Positions 1 through 7,346 of a DNA stretch of 14,395 bases are shown here, one piece after another. The position numbers and the translations under genes were made by a program. The stretch is from Chloroflexota bacterium. GTDB taxonomy: Bacteria; Chloroflexota; UBA4733. The notes below the pieces were generated by a model that saw only the letters and a program-made list of their open reading frames with translations, made no database searches and was not told the DNA's origin. Numbering within the stretch: the first letter of the stretch is position 1; the number at the start of each line of letters is the position of its first letter. The stretch is taken from NCBI GenBank assembly GCA_023381895.1, contig JAMCTA010000166.1:1-14395 (forward strand). Direction: 5' to 3'.

Positions 1-849
1 GACGACGCAGGGCTGCCCCGTCTCCTCCAGCGTGTCCAGAAAGGCGCCCAGCCACTTGTCCATGAACGTCACTTTTGCAGCGTACTGCGCCTTGAGGTGC
101 TCGGTAGCGCGTGGCGAGAGATCGGGACGGTTGCGACCCTGGCCGAACGAGCGCGGATCCAGCTTGCCGTCATATCCCGGTGTCTGGTCGTAGAGGAGGA
201 CAAACTCCGGTGGCGAGTCCCACGGCTCGTGTGGATCGAAGCAATCAACCCAAAGGAAGAAGTTGTTGCGCCTGGCGTTATCCCGCAGGAACTGGGAGGC
301 TGTGGTGAAGAGTCGTGCCACGTTCCAGTCTGCTTCGTGCGTCCGGCCGTGATTGGTGTGCACATAGCCGCCCCCAGGATTCCAGCCGCGCCGAAGAACG
401 ATCTCCTCGTCACGCGGGAGCGGATCGAATATGGGATCCAAGCGCCAGTTGGGCAGATAGGTCCAGGTGTCGGTGATCCAGGCGCGGTCCACCTCGGCGC
501 CACGTACGGGGGTCCAGGCGTGGAAGGGAACATCGAAGCCATGACCACCGTTGACAAGGTGCGGGCTGTCGTGAATGAGCTGGGTGCAGTAGCCGAGGTC
601 CGCCAGCGCTCGCGGAATCGTTGGCTTGTCGCAGTCCAGCGGCTTCCACTGGTGGAAAGGCGCGCCATACCGGCCCGTCATCAGGTCCGTCCGCAAGGGG
701 ATCGTGGGAAAGCTGCCCGCAAAGGCACGCTGAAAGTTCCAGGAGCGTGCGGCGAGCCGGTCCAGATTCGGTGTGCGAATGTTTGAGTTGCCGTTGGCGC
801 CAACGTAGTCAAAGCGCAACGTGTCGATGACGATCAGAACGATGTTCAT
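1..849 (-). CDS. Sulfatase-fold hydrolase with Thr at the nucleophile position (partial, C-terminus off the left edge)
   Basis: The frame is open from the ATG at 849 to base 1, giving 283 residues and no stop, so the C-terminal metal-binding part is missing. The N-terminus MNIVLIVIDTLRFDYVG carries the sulfatase/alkaline-phosphatase-superfamily metal motif (D9-T10-L-R12), with no signal peptide, so a cytoplasmic enzyme is expected. At the position of the family's C/S-x-P-S/A-R motif it has T49-I-P51-L-R53, followed by TDLMTG. A second conserved block, DCFDPHEPWD, lies near residues 202-211. It is a tandem paralogue of the gene upstream: the two align without gaps through residue 121 and share DxPHLxNxGxGFDxPFH. 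This copy has a longer middle section (about residues 130-200) including HTNHGRTHEADW. The start overlaps the previous stop as ATGA, so translation is probably coupled. Sulfatase-superfamily membership is firm. Sulfatase activity is doubtful because Thr cannot be converted to formylglycine; a phosphodiesterase or phosphonate-ester hydrolase is an alternative. Confidence 0.88.
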   Translation of the reverse strand, partial: MNIVLIVIDTLRFDYVGANGNSNIRTPNLDRLAARSWNFQRAFAGSFPTIPLRTDLMTGRYGAPFHQWKPLDCDKPTIPRALADLGYCTQLIHDSPHLVNGGHGFDVPFHAWTPVRGAEVDRAWITDTWTYLPNWRLDPIFDPLPRDEEIVLRRGWNPGGGYVHTNHGRTHEADWNVARLFTTASQFLRDNARRNNFFLWVDCFDPHEPWDSPPEFVLLYDQTPGYDGKLDPRSFGQGRNRPDLSPRATEHLKAQYAAKVTFMDKWLGAFLDTLEETGQPCVV

Positions 850-2282
850 TCCACGATTCCTCTTGAGATGCGAGAAACAACTGATGGACGCAAGAAGTTC
901 CCGGCACTCAGACCTCGCTGCTGGCGCAACGCCTCGAATGGGTCGGGTGGCAGGTCAGGAGGCGGTCCAACCGCGTCGAGCGCATAGGCCTCACACCACG
1001 CGGCGGGTGCTGCTCGGCGTTCTAGCTCCGCCAGCCAGGTGCGCTGCAGCCGCCGCGCCACCTCGCCGTCCGTTGTAGCGCGGTCGTGCTGCTGTTCGGG
1101 ATCACTCGGCAGATGATAGAGCTCGCGCCGCCGGCCCGGCTCCAGGATCAACGTCCATTCCCCATCGAACAGGGTTACTCCGGCAGCTGGACGCGCCATG
1201 CCCGAGGCGGCGATAACGCGCCGGCTGGGATCTCCACGCACCAAGCGCCACGCGGGCTGCCCTTCCATGCCCGCTGGAGGGGGAACGCCGGCAAGGTCGA
1301 GCACTGTCGGCGCCAGGTCTGCCGCTTGCAGCAGACCAGTCTGGCGCGTCCCTGCCCCCTCCCCCGACGGGTGACGCAGCAGGAAGAGCGTGTGGGCGAT
1401 GCCTTCATAGAGCGGCGGCGGCTTACAGATGATTCCTCGATCACCGTTCATCGTGCCGTGGTCGGACAGGACGAGCACCGCCGTGTCGTCGCGTAACTCG
1501 AAGCTGTCAACCGCCTCCAGTAGCAGTCCGACCCAGCGATCGAGCAGGCTCACCGCAGCAGCGTACAGCGCCTGGACGTGATGCAGCTCCGCCGGCGTCA
1601 TATAGTCTGCCGCGCCGTACTTGGGAAAGATGATCTCCTCGCCCTGGTAGCCCGGGTCGTACCGCTCCACGTACCGCCGTGGTGGGTCCCAGGGCTCGTG
1701 GGGAGTGAAGCAGTCGATCCACAGCAAGAAGCGCTCGTGGTCCCGATTGCGCTCCAGCCAGTCTATGGCCGTCTGCATCAGGCGGGGCGCTTGCCAGTCG
1801 CGTTCCCACTGCCGCCCCTGCTGGTTGCGCAGGTACTGGGCAAGGAAAGTGTCCGGATTCTTGAGCTTCTCCGGCGCACACGGCAAGCGAGCCGGCCCGG
1901 CAGGTCCGGTCTGCCAGCGGTCGACCTCGTGGCCGCGGACCATGTGCCAGCCATGGAACGGGCGGTCGAAGCCATAGCCATGGTTGATCAGGTGCGGGGT
2001 ATCGTTGACCAACATCGTCACATAGCCGTGTTCCCGTAGTACCTCCGGCAACGTGGGCACGTCCCAGGGCAGCGGCCGCCAGGGTTGGAATGGCTGGCCC
2101 ACTGCGCCGCTGAAGAATTCGAGGCGCGCAGGAATAGTCGCATAGGAGCCGACCCGACACTGCGTGAAGTTCACTGCTTCAGCAGCGAAGCGGTCGAGCG
2201 CTGGGGTATGGATTCTGCCACCGCCGGTGCAGCCAAGATGGTCGTAGCGAAGCGTGTCACAGATGAGAATAATGAAGTTCAT
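846..2282 (-). CDS. Sulfatase-fold hydrolase with Thr at the nucleophile position (full length)
   Basis: A complete 478-residue member of the PF00884-type sulfatase / alkaline phosphatase superfamily. The first metal motif is at the N-terminus (MNFIILICDTLRYDHLG; D9, R12). The catalytic loop reads T49-I-P51-A-R53-LEFFSG where sulfatases have C/S-x-P-S/A-R...TG. PHEPWD lies near residues 194-199, and the C-terminal metal site S273-D274-H275-G276 is followed by K287 and PLYEG. DHG rather than DNG resembles the phosphonate monoester hydrolase and phosphatase side of the superfamily. There is no signal peptide or membrane segment, so it should be cytoplasmic. The start at 2282 was chosen because it gives the conserved N-terminus immediately and overlaps the binding-protein stop as ATGA; an in-frame ATG at 2306 would add eight unconserved residues. 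Its stop overlaps the next paralogue's start, again as ATGA. Placed behind an ABC importer, it probably cleaves the imported ester. The substrate is unknown; the family call is firm and the reaction is not. Confidence 0.92.
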   Translation of the reverse strand: MNFIILICDTLRYDHLGCTGGGRIHTPALDRFAAEAVNFTQCRVGSYATIPARLEFFSGAVGQPFQPWRPLPWDVPTLPEVLREHGYVTMLVNDTPHLINHGYGFDRPFHGWHMVRGHEVDRWQTGPAGPARLPCAPEKLKNPDTFLAQYLRNQQGRQWERDWQAPRLMQTAIDWLERNRDHERFLLWIDCFTPHEPWDPPRRYVERYDPGYQGEEIIFPKYGAADYMTPAELHHVQALYAAAVSLLDRWVGLLLEAVDSFELRDDTAVLVLSDHGTMNGDRGIICKPPPLYEGIAHTLFLLRHPSGEGAGTRQTGLLQAADLAPTVLDLAGVPPPAGMEGQPAWRLVRGDPSRRVIAASGMARPAAGVTLFDGEWTLILEPGRRRELYHLPSDPEQQHDRATTDGEVARRLQRTWLAELERRAAPAAWCEAYALDAVGPPPDLPPDPFEALRQQRGLSAGNFLRPSVVSRISRGIVE

Positions 2283-3817
2283 TTGCTGAAGTTCAACGAC
2301 ACGCATAAGGAGTCGGTCGCCAGCCGCGTCGACTTGTACTGGTTATAGACGGTCTCGAGAGTCGCGTCCATACGCTGCTGCACCTGGGGCATCAAGCTCG
2401 CTGCTGTCGCTTTGTTGCCATTGAGCACACTGAGCTCCTGCGTCTCAATGGTCTGGTACTGGCCTGCGCCAATCGTATAGTGTGCCCATTCTTCCATGTA
2501 GTTCTGCCGGAAACCAAGCGCCACTTGCTTGAGCGCAGTACGGGACTTCATACCGGTCTGCGGCAGCATGAAGTCGACCCAGGCATCCAAGTTGTCGGTG
2601 CGGGTCGGTGGCGTATGAGTGGCGCGGATGTAGGACAGCTGGCCCTCTTTTCCGACCAAGTACTTCACAAGCAGCCACGCTTCATCCGGCACCTTCGTCA
2701 ACCCACTGATCATGACTCCGTCCGTGTAGTCCACTCCCTTGTTCGTGATTTTCCAGGGCCCTGCCGCGACGCCCCACTTGAACGCTTTAATGCCCGGGAG
2801 ATTCCAGTAATCCCAGCCTCCCGTCCATTCCATAGCTACCCGACCGGTCTTGAACGGATCCCCGAGTTGGTTCATGCCGGTGACGTCTTCGGGACGCGGC
2901 GAAACGTGGTTCTTCCAGATCAAGTCTTGGCTGAACTGCATGGCAGTCACCACTTGCGATGAAGCATAGTGGCTCTTCTGCGCGATCCCGTGCTCGTAGA
3001 ACGCCTTCTCCCACGGGTCGCCACCCCAGAGATAGGCCCAGGAACAAAAGCCGCCCCGACCGATCAAACCGTAGGTGGCGTTCGGCTGACCCCAGTTTCT
3101 CGTGAGCTTCTGCGCATTCTGCAGCATCTTGTCGATGGTCCAGCTCTTGTCGGACCAATCGGTGGGGGGATAGGGCAGTCCGGCTTGGTCGAAGAGATCC
3201 ATATTGTAAAAGACGGGGCAGCCCTGCGTCGTCAGGATTGGCAGCTCCCACTGTTTCCCGCTACGGCACATGTCCGGATTTTTCGCCAAGGGCCCGAACG
3301 GGGCCAGGTCAAACTTGTCTCGTGCAATGAACGGTGTGAGCTCGCGGACCTTGTTTTCCGCGTAGAGCTGGATGAATGTCCCAACGATACCGTTGTGCAC
3401 GTCTGGCGGTGTATTCCCGGCATACATCGCCAGAATCTTGGTGTTCCAGGCGGTACCCGGATTCACGATGAGGTTGATCTTGACGTTCGGATACTGTTTT
3501 TCGAACTCGGGAATCGCGATTTTCCGCTCCCAAGGGTTTTCGACAGGGCTGCTGCGCACGAACCAGGTCACCGTGGCCGGCTTGGAGGCGACTGGGGCGG
3601 CGGCACTCGTCGAGGAAGTCGAGGCAACAGCGGTTCCTGGCGACGAGGTGGTCGAGACCGCCCTGGTGCTCGTTGCCGTCTGAACGGCAGCAGGAGCGGC
3701 AGTCCCACACCCTGCTACGAGCAATCCCAGAGCCGCACAGCCGCTGCCGGCGATGCGACGGAGCACGCTCCGCCGGGGGATCGCTCCCCCATGTTCTCGT
3801 GTACTCACAGTTGTCAT
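2279..3817 (-). CDS. ABC transporter solute-binding lipoprotein, sugar/CUT1 type, Tat-exported
   Basis: This is the extracellular substrate-binding component of the carbohydrate-type importer, 512 residues. The N-terminal region has a twin-arginine stretch (R15-R16-S-V-L-R-R), a hydrophobic segment and a lipobox V34-A-G-C37, so it should be exported by Tat and lipid-anchored at C37. A Ser/Thr/Ala-rich linker (about 38-75) precedes the mature domain, which begins VTWFVRSSP and contains FEKQYPNVKINLIV, the usual opening of family 1 extracellular binding proteins; AWLLVKYLVGKEGQ nearer the C-terminus also fits that family. The start at 3817 is preferred over an upstream in-frame ATG at 3844 because a strong ribosome binding site sits just upstream of it. 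The gene follows two permeases by about 54 bp, and its stop overlaps the first hydrolase gene as ATGA. The ligand cannot be deduced; CUT1 binding proteins take oligosaccharides, polyols, glycerol-3-phosphate and glycerophosphodiesters, among others. Confidence 0.93.
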   Translation of the reverse strand: MTTVSTREHGGAIPRRSVLRRIAGSGCAALGLLVAGCGTAAPAAVQTATSTRAVSTTSSPGTAVASTSSTSAAAPVASKPATVTWFVRSSPVENPWERKIAIPEFEKQYPNVKINLIVNPGTAWNTKILAMYAGNTPPDVHNGIVGTFIQLYAENKVRELTPFIARDKFDLAPFGPLAKNPDMCRSGKQWELPILTTQGCPVFYNMDLFDQAGLPYPPTDWSDKSWTIDKMLQNAQKLTRNWGQPNATYGLIGRGGFCSWAYLWGGDPWEKAFYEHGIAQKSHYASSQVVTAMQFSQDLIWKNHVSPRPEDVTGMNQLGDPFKTGRVAMEWTGGWDYWNLPGIKAFKWGVAAGPWKITNKGVDYTDGVMISGLTKVPDEAWLLVKYLVGKEGQLSYIRATHTPPTRTDNLDAWVDFMLPQTGMKSRTALKQVALGFRQNYMEEWAHYTIGAGQYQTIETQELSVLNGNKATAASLMPQVQQRMDATLETVYNQYKSTRLATDSLCVSLNFSK

Positions 3818-3827
3818 GTTGACTCGA

Positions 3828-3835
3828 ACCTCCTT
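3828..3835 (-). promoter_or_regulatory. Strong Shine-Dalgarno of the solute-binding protein gene
   Basis: The minus strand reads AAGGAGGT, ending about ten bases before the ATG at 3817. It decides the start of the binding-protein gene against the upstream in-frame ATG at 3844. It is the best ribosome binding site in the operon, which fits the usual need for excess binding protein over permease. Confidence 0.85.
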
Positions 3836-3871
3836 CAGTACCAACTCGATCTTCAGGCTCTTCCTGATTAC

Positions 3872-4768
3872 TTAGCCTTTGACTCCACTGATCACGATGC
3901 CTTGGATAAAGAATCGCTGCGCCACGAAGAAGAGGATGATGGGGGGCAAGAGCGCCACAGTGGATGCCGCCATGAGGAGTTGCCACGGCGTGCCACCATA
4001 GGCGACCTGAAACTGGGCCAGCGCAAGAGCTACCGTAAAGCGATCGTTCGAGTTGAGGTAGATAAGAGGACCAAGGAAGTCCTGCCAGCTGGCAATGAAG
4101 TGCTGGATGGCCACGACCGCGAGAGCGGGCTTCGACAGAGGGAGAATGATGCGCCAAAAGATGGAATAGACTGAACAGCCATCAATCACGGCGGCATCGT
4201 CCATCTCCCGCGGAATGGTACGGAAGAACTGCCGTAGGAGAAAGATCGCGTAGGGGACACCGAAAAATGAAGGCACGACCAGCGGTTTGAACGTGTCAAG
4301 CCAGCCAAGCATCTTGAAGAGCAGAAACTGGGGAATCAAAGTCACCTGTCCCGGCAGCATCATGATGCTCAGGACAAGCAGGAAGAGCACCGAGCTGCCA
4401 CGCACCGGCAACCTAGCGAACGCATAGGCCACCGCGGCGGACGAAGCGGTGGCTCCGATCACCGTCAACCCCGACACGATGAAGGAGTTGCGGAAGACCA
4501 CTGCTGCATTCATGAAAGAAAGCGCGGCGGGGTAGTTCGACCACAGCGGATGGAGTGGAACCCAGCGAGGTGGGACCAAGAAGACATCTCCACTGGGTTT
4601 GAGCGACGTCGAGAGCATCCAGAAGACGGGGAACAGGGCAAACAAGGAACCCAGTGCGATCACGCCCGTAGCAATGATGCGGCCGAGACGCTCCGCCGCT
4701 CGCTTTCCCAGCACTGCCCGTCTCCCGGACAGTCTCCTCTCCAAGCTCAGAACCTGCGGCCTCGCCAT
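3872..4768 (-). CDS. ABC transporter permease, CUT1 family, MalG/UgpE-like
   Basis: Inner-membrane permease of 298 residues, the normal length for the MalG/UgpE type. It has an N-terminal cytoplasmic stretch rich in Arg, a first membrane segment (about residues 30-52, ending near FALFPVFWMLSTSLKP), further hydrophobic segments, and the EAA loop that contacts the ATPase (D190-D-A-A-V-I-D196-G followed by RIILPLSKPAL, about residues 189-217). The C-terminus RFFIQGIVISGVKG is the classic ending of MalG-type permeases. The start ATG at 4768 overlaps the stop of the upstream permease as TGATG, and a GGAGG (4778-4782 on the minus strand) lies nine bases upstream. It pairs with the upstream permease to form the heterodimeric channel. 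No ATPase gene is adjacent. Confidence 0.95.
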   Translation of the reverse strand: MARPQVLSLERRLSGRRAVLGKRAAERLGRIIATGVIALGSLFALFPVFWMLSTSLKPSGDVFLVPPRWVPLHPLWSNYPAALSFMNAAVVFRNSFIVSGLTVIGATASSAAVAYAFARLPVRGSSVLFLLVLSIMMLPGQVTLIPQFLLFKMLGWLDTFKPLVVPSFFGVPYAIFLLRQFFRTIPREMDDAAVIDGCSVYSIFWRIILPLSKPALAVVAIQHFIASWQDFLGPLIYLNSNDRFTVALALAQFQVAYGGTPWQLLMAASTVALLPPIILFFVAQRFFIQGIVISGVKG

Positions 4769-5679
4769 CAGATCCGGCCTCCGCCCTCGTAGTAGACCCA
4801 GACACCCGATGTCCGGAGAATCACGATCGTTACCGCGAGGATGATGACGAAGAGCACCCAGGCAAGCGCGGATGCTTCACCAAAGCGGAAATTCACAAAC
4901 GCCTGTTCGTAGATATTGAACACGTAGAAGTAAGACGCATAGTTCGGACCGCCTTGAGTGATGACGTAGGCCGGGGTGAAGACTTGAAAGGAGCCGATCA
5001 CGGATAGCACCGTGTTGAAGAGGATGGCTGGCGAGATCATCGGCAATGTTACGTGGAGGTAGCGCCTCCACCATCCCGCTCCATCGATGCTCGCCGCGTC
5101 ATACAACTGAGTGGACACACCTTGCATCGCCGCGAGGTAGATCAGCATTGGCCCGCCCAGGCCCCAGACAGCCATGATGATGAAGGCAGGCAATACCCAG
5201 TGTGCTGAAAAGAACCACCCAGGACCACGGATATGCAGGAGGGCCCAGAGCATGCTATTGACCAAGCCATAGTCGGGCTGGAAGATCCACCACCAGAGAA
5301 GGCTGACAGCCACGCCTGAGGTGACGACCGGGAGGTAGTAGACAGTGCGCCACATGCTGAGGAGCGGGAGCCGCTGATTCAAGAAGGTGGCCAGGACGAG
5401 CGATGCGACAACGGTAACTCCGACGGCGCCAAACGTGTAGATACTGGTCGCTTTCAGCGATTGCCAAGTGAGAGACGAGGAGAACGTGCTGGCATAGTTC
5501 TGTAGCCCGACAAAGTGCGGCGGCGCGATCGCATCATAGGTCGTCAGGCTCAGCCACAGCGAAGCCAGCATCGGACCAGCGGTCCAAAGTAGAAAGCCGG
5601 CCAGCCAAGGCAGGAGGAAGACGTAGAACGCGATCCCCCGCTGTCGGGCAAGACTGCCGCTGGTGAGCCAGTTGGTCAC
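4768..5679 (-). CDS. ABC transporter permease, CUT1 family, MalF/UgpA-like
   Basis: First gene of the operon, 303 residues with about six membrane segments. The first is near residues 17-40 (AFYVFLLPWLAGFLLW), followed by the FVGLQNYASTF segment seen in UgpA-like permeases. The EAA loop is DAASIDGAGWWRRYLHVTLP (about residues 194-213). The start codon is GTG at 5679, with AGAGGG seven bases upstream (5687-5692 on the minus strand); no better in-frame start lies upstream. It has a one-base overlap with the second permease. It is divergently oriented from the MocR-type regulator 154 bp away, which is the obvious candidate to control it. Family assignment is firm; the transported compound is unknown. 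Confidence 0.95.
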   Translation of the reverse strand: MTNWLTSGSLARQRGIAFYVFLLPWLAGFLLWTAGPMLASLWLSLTTYDAIAPPHFVGLQNYASTFSSSLTWQSLKATSIYTFGAVGVTVVASLVLATFLNQRLPLLSMWRTVYYLPVVTSGVAVSLLWWWIFQPDYGLVNSMLWALLHIRGPGWFFSAHWVLPAFIIMAVWGLGGPMLIYLAAMQGVSTQLYDAASIDGAGWWRRYLHVTLPMISPAILFNTVLSVIGSFQVFTPAYVITQGGPNYASYFYVFNIYEQAFVNFRFGEASALAWVLFVIILAVTIVILRTSGVWVYYEGGGRI

Positions 5680-5762
5680 AACAAATCCCTCTATATGTCA
5701 CGTCAGACCACTTGCCGGGATCAGGGATGCCATTTAATATCTTCACGGAGCCGCCTCGTGGT

Positions 5763-5791
5763 AGTATCGTCGCCATTGGCTGGAAAAACAA
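5763..5791 (-). promoter_or_regulatory. Candidate promoter of the ABC/hydrolase operon
   Basis: On the minus strand a -35-like TTGTTT (5786-5791) is followed, after exactly 17 bases, by a -10-like GATACT (5763-5768). The elements match the sigma-70 consensus only partly (3 and 4 of 6 bases). The position, 84 bp before the GTG start and directly beside the inverted repeat, makes it plausible. There is also an AT-rich GATATTAAAT patch nearer the gene, but I see no good -35 for it. Confidence 0.4.
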
Positions 5792-5792
5792 G

Positions 5793-5814
5793 GACCAATC
5801 CTACACAATTGGTC
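5793..5814. promoter_or_regulatory. Inverted repeat, probable operator of the MocR-type regulator
   Basis: A perfect palindrome of 7-bp arms, GACCAAT (5793-5799) and ATTGGTC (5808-5814), with an 8-bp spacer. It lies in the divergent gap between the regulator and the ABC operon, just upstream of the operon's candidate -35 box and 19 bp before the regulator's ATG. A third half-site, ATTGG at 5775-5779, sits exactly 33 bp (about three helical turns) from the ATTGG of the right arm. The layout would allow activation of the operon together with self-repression, as known for several MocR regulators. Binding by this regulator is inferred. Confidence 0.55.
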
Positions 5815-5833
5815 TTTTCAGGGGGGCGGCCGA

Positions 5834-7318
5834 ATGGTGCGCAATCAAGCGCGGACTATTGCTGTGCTGGGTCAGTGGACGGCTGGAAGAGGACCACTCT
5901 ACCGGCGGCTCGCCACAGCTATCCAGCAGGCTATCGAGCGGCAAGAGCTGCGAATTGGCGAGAAGCTGCCAACCGAGCGTGCACTCGCTCACTCCCTAGC
6001 GGTCAGCCGGACGACCGTGGGGAATGCCTATGCGCTGCTCAAGAGCGCGGGCTGGCTGGAGAGCCGCCAGGGTAGTAGCACCTGGATACGCGGTCCGTGT
6101 GCCACATTCACGGAAGCCGACCCCATTGCTTCGCTCCGGGGTAATGCCTTCCTACGTGAACGGATCGTTACTGCAACCACCATCGACTTCGCGACGGCCG
6201 CTCTTCCCGGGGCCAAGCCTATTGCTGAGGTGACCCGGGCCGTGGCCGGAGCAGAGTTACCCGAGCTCCTGAACAGCCACGGCTACGTGCCGGCAGGCCT
6301 TCCGCAGCTTCGCGAAGCGGTTGCCCAGCGCTTTGCAGAGCAGGGCACACCAACCAGACCGCAGCAGATTCTCATCACCACTGGTGATCAGCAGGCGGTG
6401 ACGCTCCTGGCTGCCCACTACCTTCAGTCCGGCGACGCCGCCATCACAGAGTCACTGACGTCACCTGGCGTCCTCGATGCCTTTCGCAAGGCTGGTGCCC
6501 GCATCTACGCAGTTCCCATGGATGATCGAGGCGTCGATCTCACTGCCCTGGAGCGGCTCCTCAAGCAGCTGCACGTCCGGCTGGTCTACCTCATGCCTAC
6601 CTTCCACAACCCGACGGGCGCCATCATGCCGCCTGGTCGCCGCCGCCGCCTTGCCCAGCTAGCACGGGATCTTCAGGTGACAGTTATCGAGGACCTCAGT
6701 CACAGCGAACTGCAGCTTGACGGTAATCCACCGCCACCGCTCGTGACGTCCTACGAGCCGGACGGTCAGGTCGTGTGCATCGGATCGATGAGCAAGCTGT
6801 TCTGGGGAGGGCTGCGCGTTGGTTGGGTGCGGGCACCTGAGAACGTTATCGGGCGCCTGACCCGCCTGAAGGCCTCAGCCGATCTCGGCACACCGGTGAT
6901 TAGCCAGCTCGTCGCGACTCACTTGCTCCAGAGAGCGGACGAGATCAAGGCGCAACGCTGTGCCGAGTTGCGAATGCAATTAGACTATCTGCTCGAGTTG
7001 CTGACGGCGTACCTTCCATCCTGGTCATGGCAGCGCCCGCACGGCGGCGTCTCTCTCTGGGTGCGTCTCCCCGACGCCAACGCCGATGACTTTGGACAGG
7101 TAGCCTTGCAACACGGCGTTGCGGTTGTTTCCGGGTCGCTGCTTTCACCTAACGGCGAGCATGCCGGCGGCATTCGACTCTCATTTGGCCTCGGTCGCAC
7201 CGCACTCGAAGCGGGAGTCTGCCGGCTCGCGGAGGCGTGGGCTGCTTACCAGACGTACCACCATACGAGAACCATGGCCTGGGGCTCGTTCGATGAAACG
7301 CTGCAAGGGCGGGTGTGA
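5834..7318 (+). CDS. MocR-type transcriptional regulator (GntR winged helix fused to aminotransferase-like PLP domain)
   Basis: A 494-residue DNA-binding regulator. Residues about 18-88 form a GntR winged helix (GPLYRRLATAIQQAIERQEL, LPTERALAHSLAVSRTTV, GWLESRQGSSTWI). From about residue 110 to the end it is a fold-type I aminotransferase-like domain with H258-N-P-T-G262 and the Schiff-base lysine in S-M-S-K321-LFWGGLRVGW. Total length matches the MocR/GabR/PdxR subfamily. The loop that usually reads EDD-x-Y-type is E286-D287-L-S-H-S-E, so the Asp is kept but the Tyr that normally touches the PLP ring hydroxyl is absent. The start ATG at 5834 has a G-rich ribosome site (AGGGGGGCGG) just upstream. 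It is divergent from the ABC/hydrolase operon, with a palindrome between, so it probably regulates that operon and itself in response to an amino compound. An actual aminotransferase function is less likely given the fused HTH. Confidence 0.93.
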   Translation: MVRNQARTIAVLGQWTAGRGPLYRRLATAIQQAIERQELRIGEKLPTERALAHSLAVSRTTVGNAYALLKSAGWLESRQGSSTWIRGPCATFTEADPIASLRGNAFLRERIVTATTIDFATAALPGAKPIAEVTRAVAGAELPELLNSHGYVPAGLPQLREAVAQRFAEQGTPTRPQQILITTGDQQAVTLLAAHYLQSGDAAITESLTSPGVLDAFRKAGARIYAVPMDDRGVDLTALERLLKQLHVRLVYLMPTFHNPTGAIMPPGRRRRLAQLARDLQVTVIEDLSHSELQLDGNPPPPLVTSYEPDGQVVCIGSMSKLFWGGLRVGWVRAPENVIGRLTRLKASADLGTPVISQLVATHLLQRADEIKAQRCAELRMQLDYLLELLTAYLPSWSWQRPHGGVSLWVRLPDANADDFGQVALQHGVAVVSGSLLSPNGEHAGGIRLSFGLGRTALEAGVCRLAEAWAAYQTYHHTRTMAWGSFDETLQGRV

Positions 7319-7329
7319 CGGTTGCAGCA

Positions 7330-7346
7330 GCACAGCAGGCCTGTGC
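7330..7346 (+). terminator. Possible weak terminator hairpin after the regulator gene
   Basis: Perfect 6-bp arms GCACAG and CTGTGC around a 5-base loop, starting 12 bases after the regulator stop. It is not followed by a T-run, so it is not a textbook intrinsic terminator; the position is the main support. Confidence 0.25.

Noticed and set aside
97..786. A 229-codon plus-strand frame near the left edge
   Set aside because: It overlaps the partial hydrolase, whose minus-strand frame shows clear family motifs and runs open to base 1.
2283..2306. Earlier start for the full-length hydrolase at 2306
   Set aside because: It would add eight residues (MRVVELQQ) before the conserved N-terminal strand, lie inside the binding-protein gene, and lose the ATGA junction seen again at the next gene.
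2969..4174. A 401-codon open frame on the plus strand
   Set aside because: It lies opposite the binding protein and permease genes, spans their junction, and has a composition typical of an antisense shadow in high-GC DNA.
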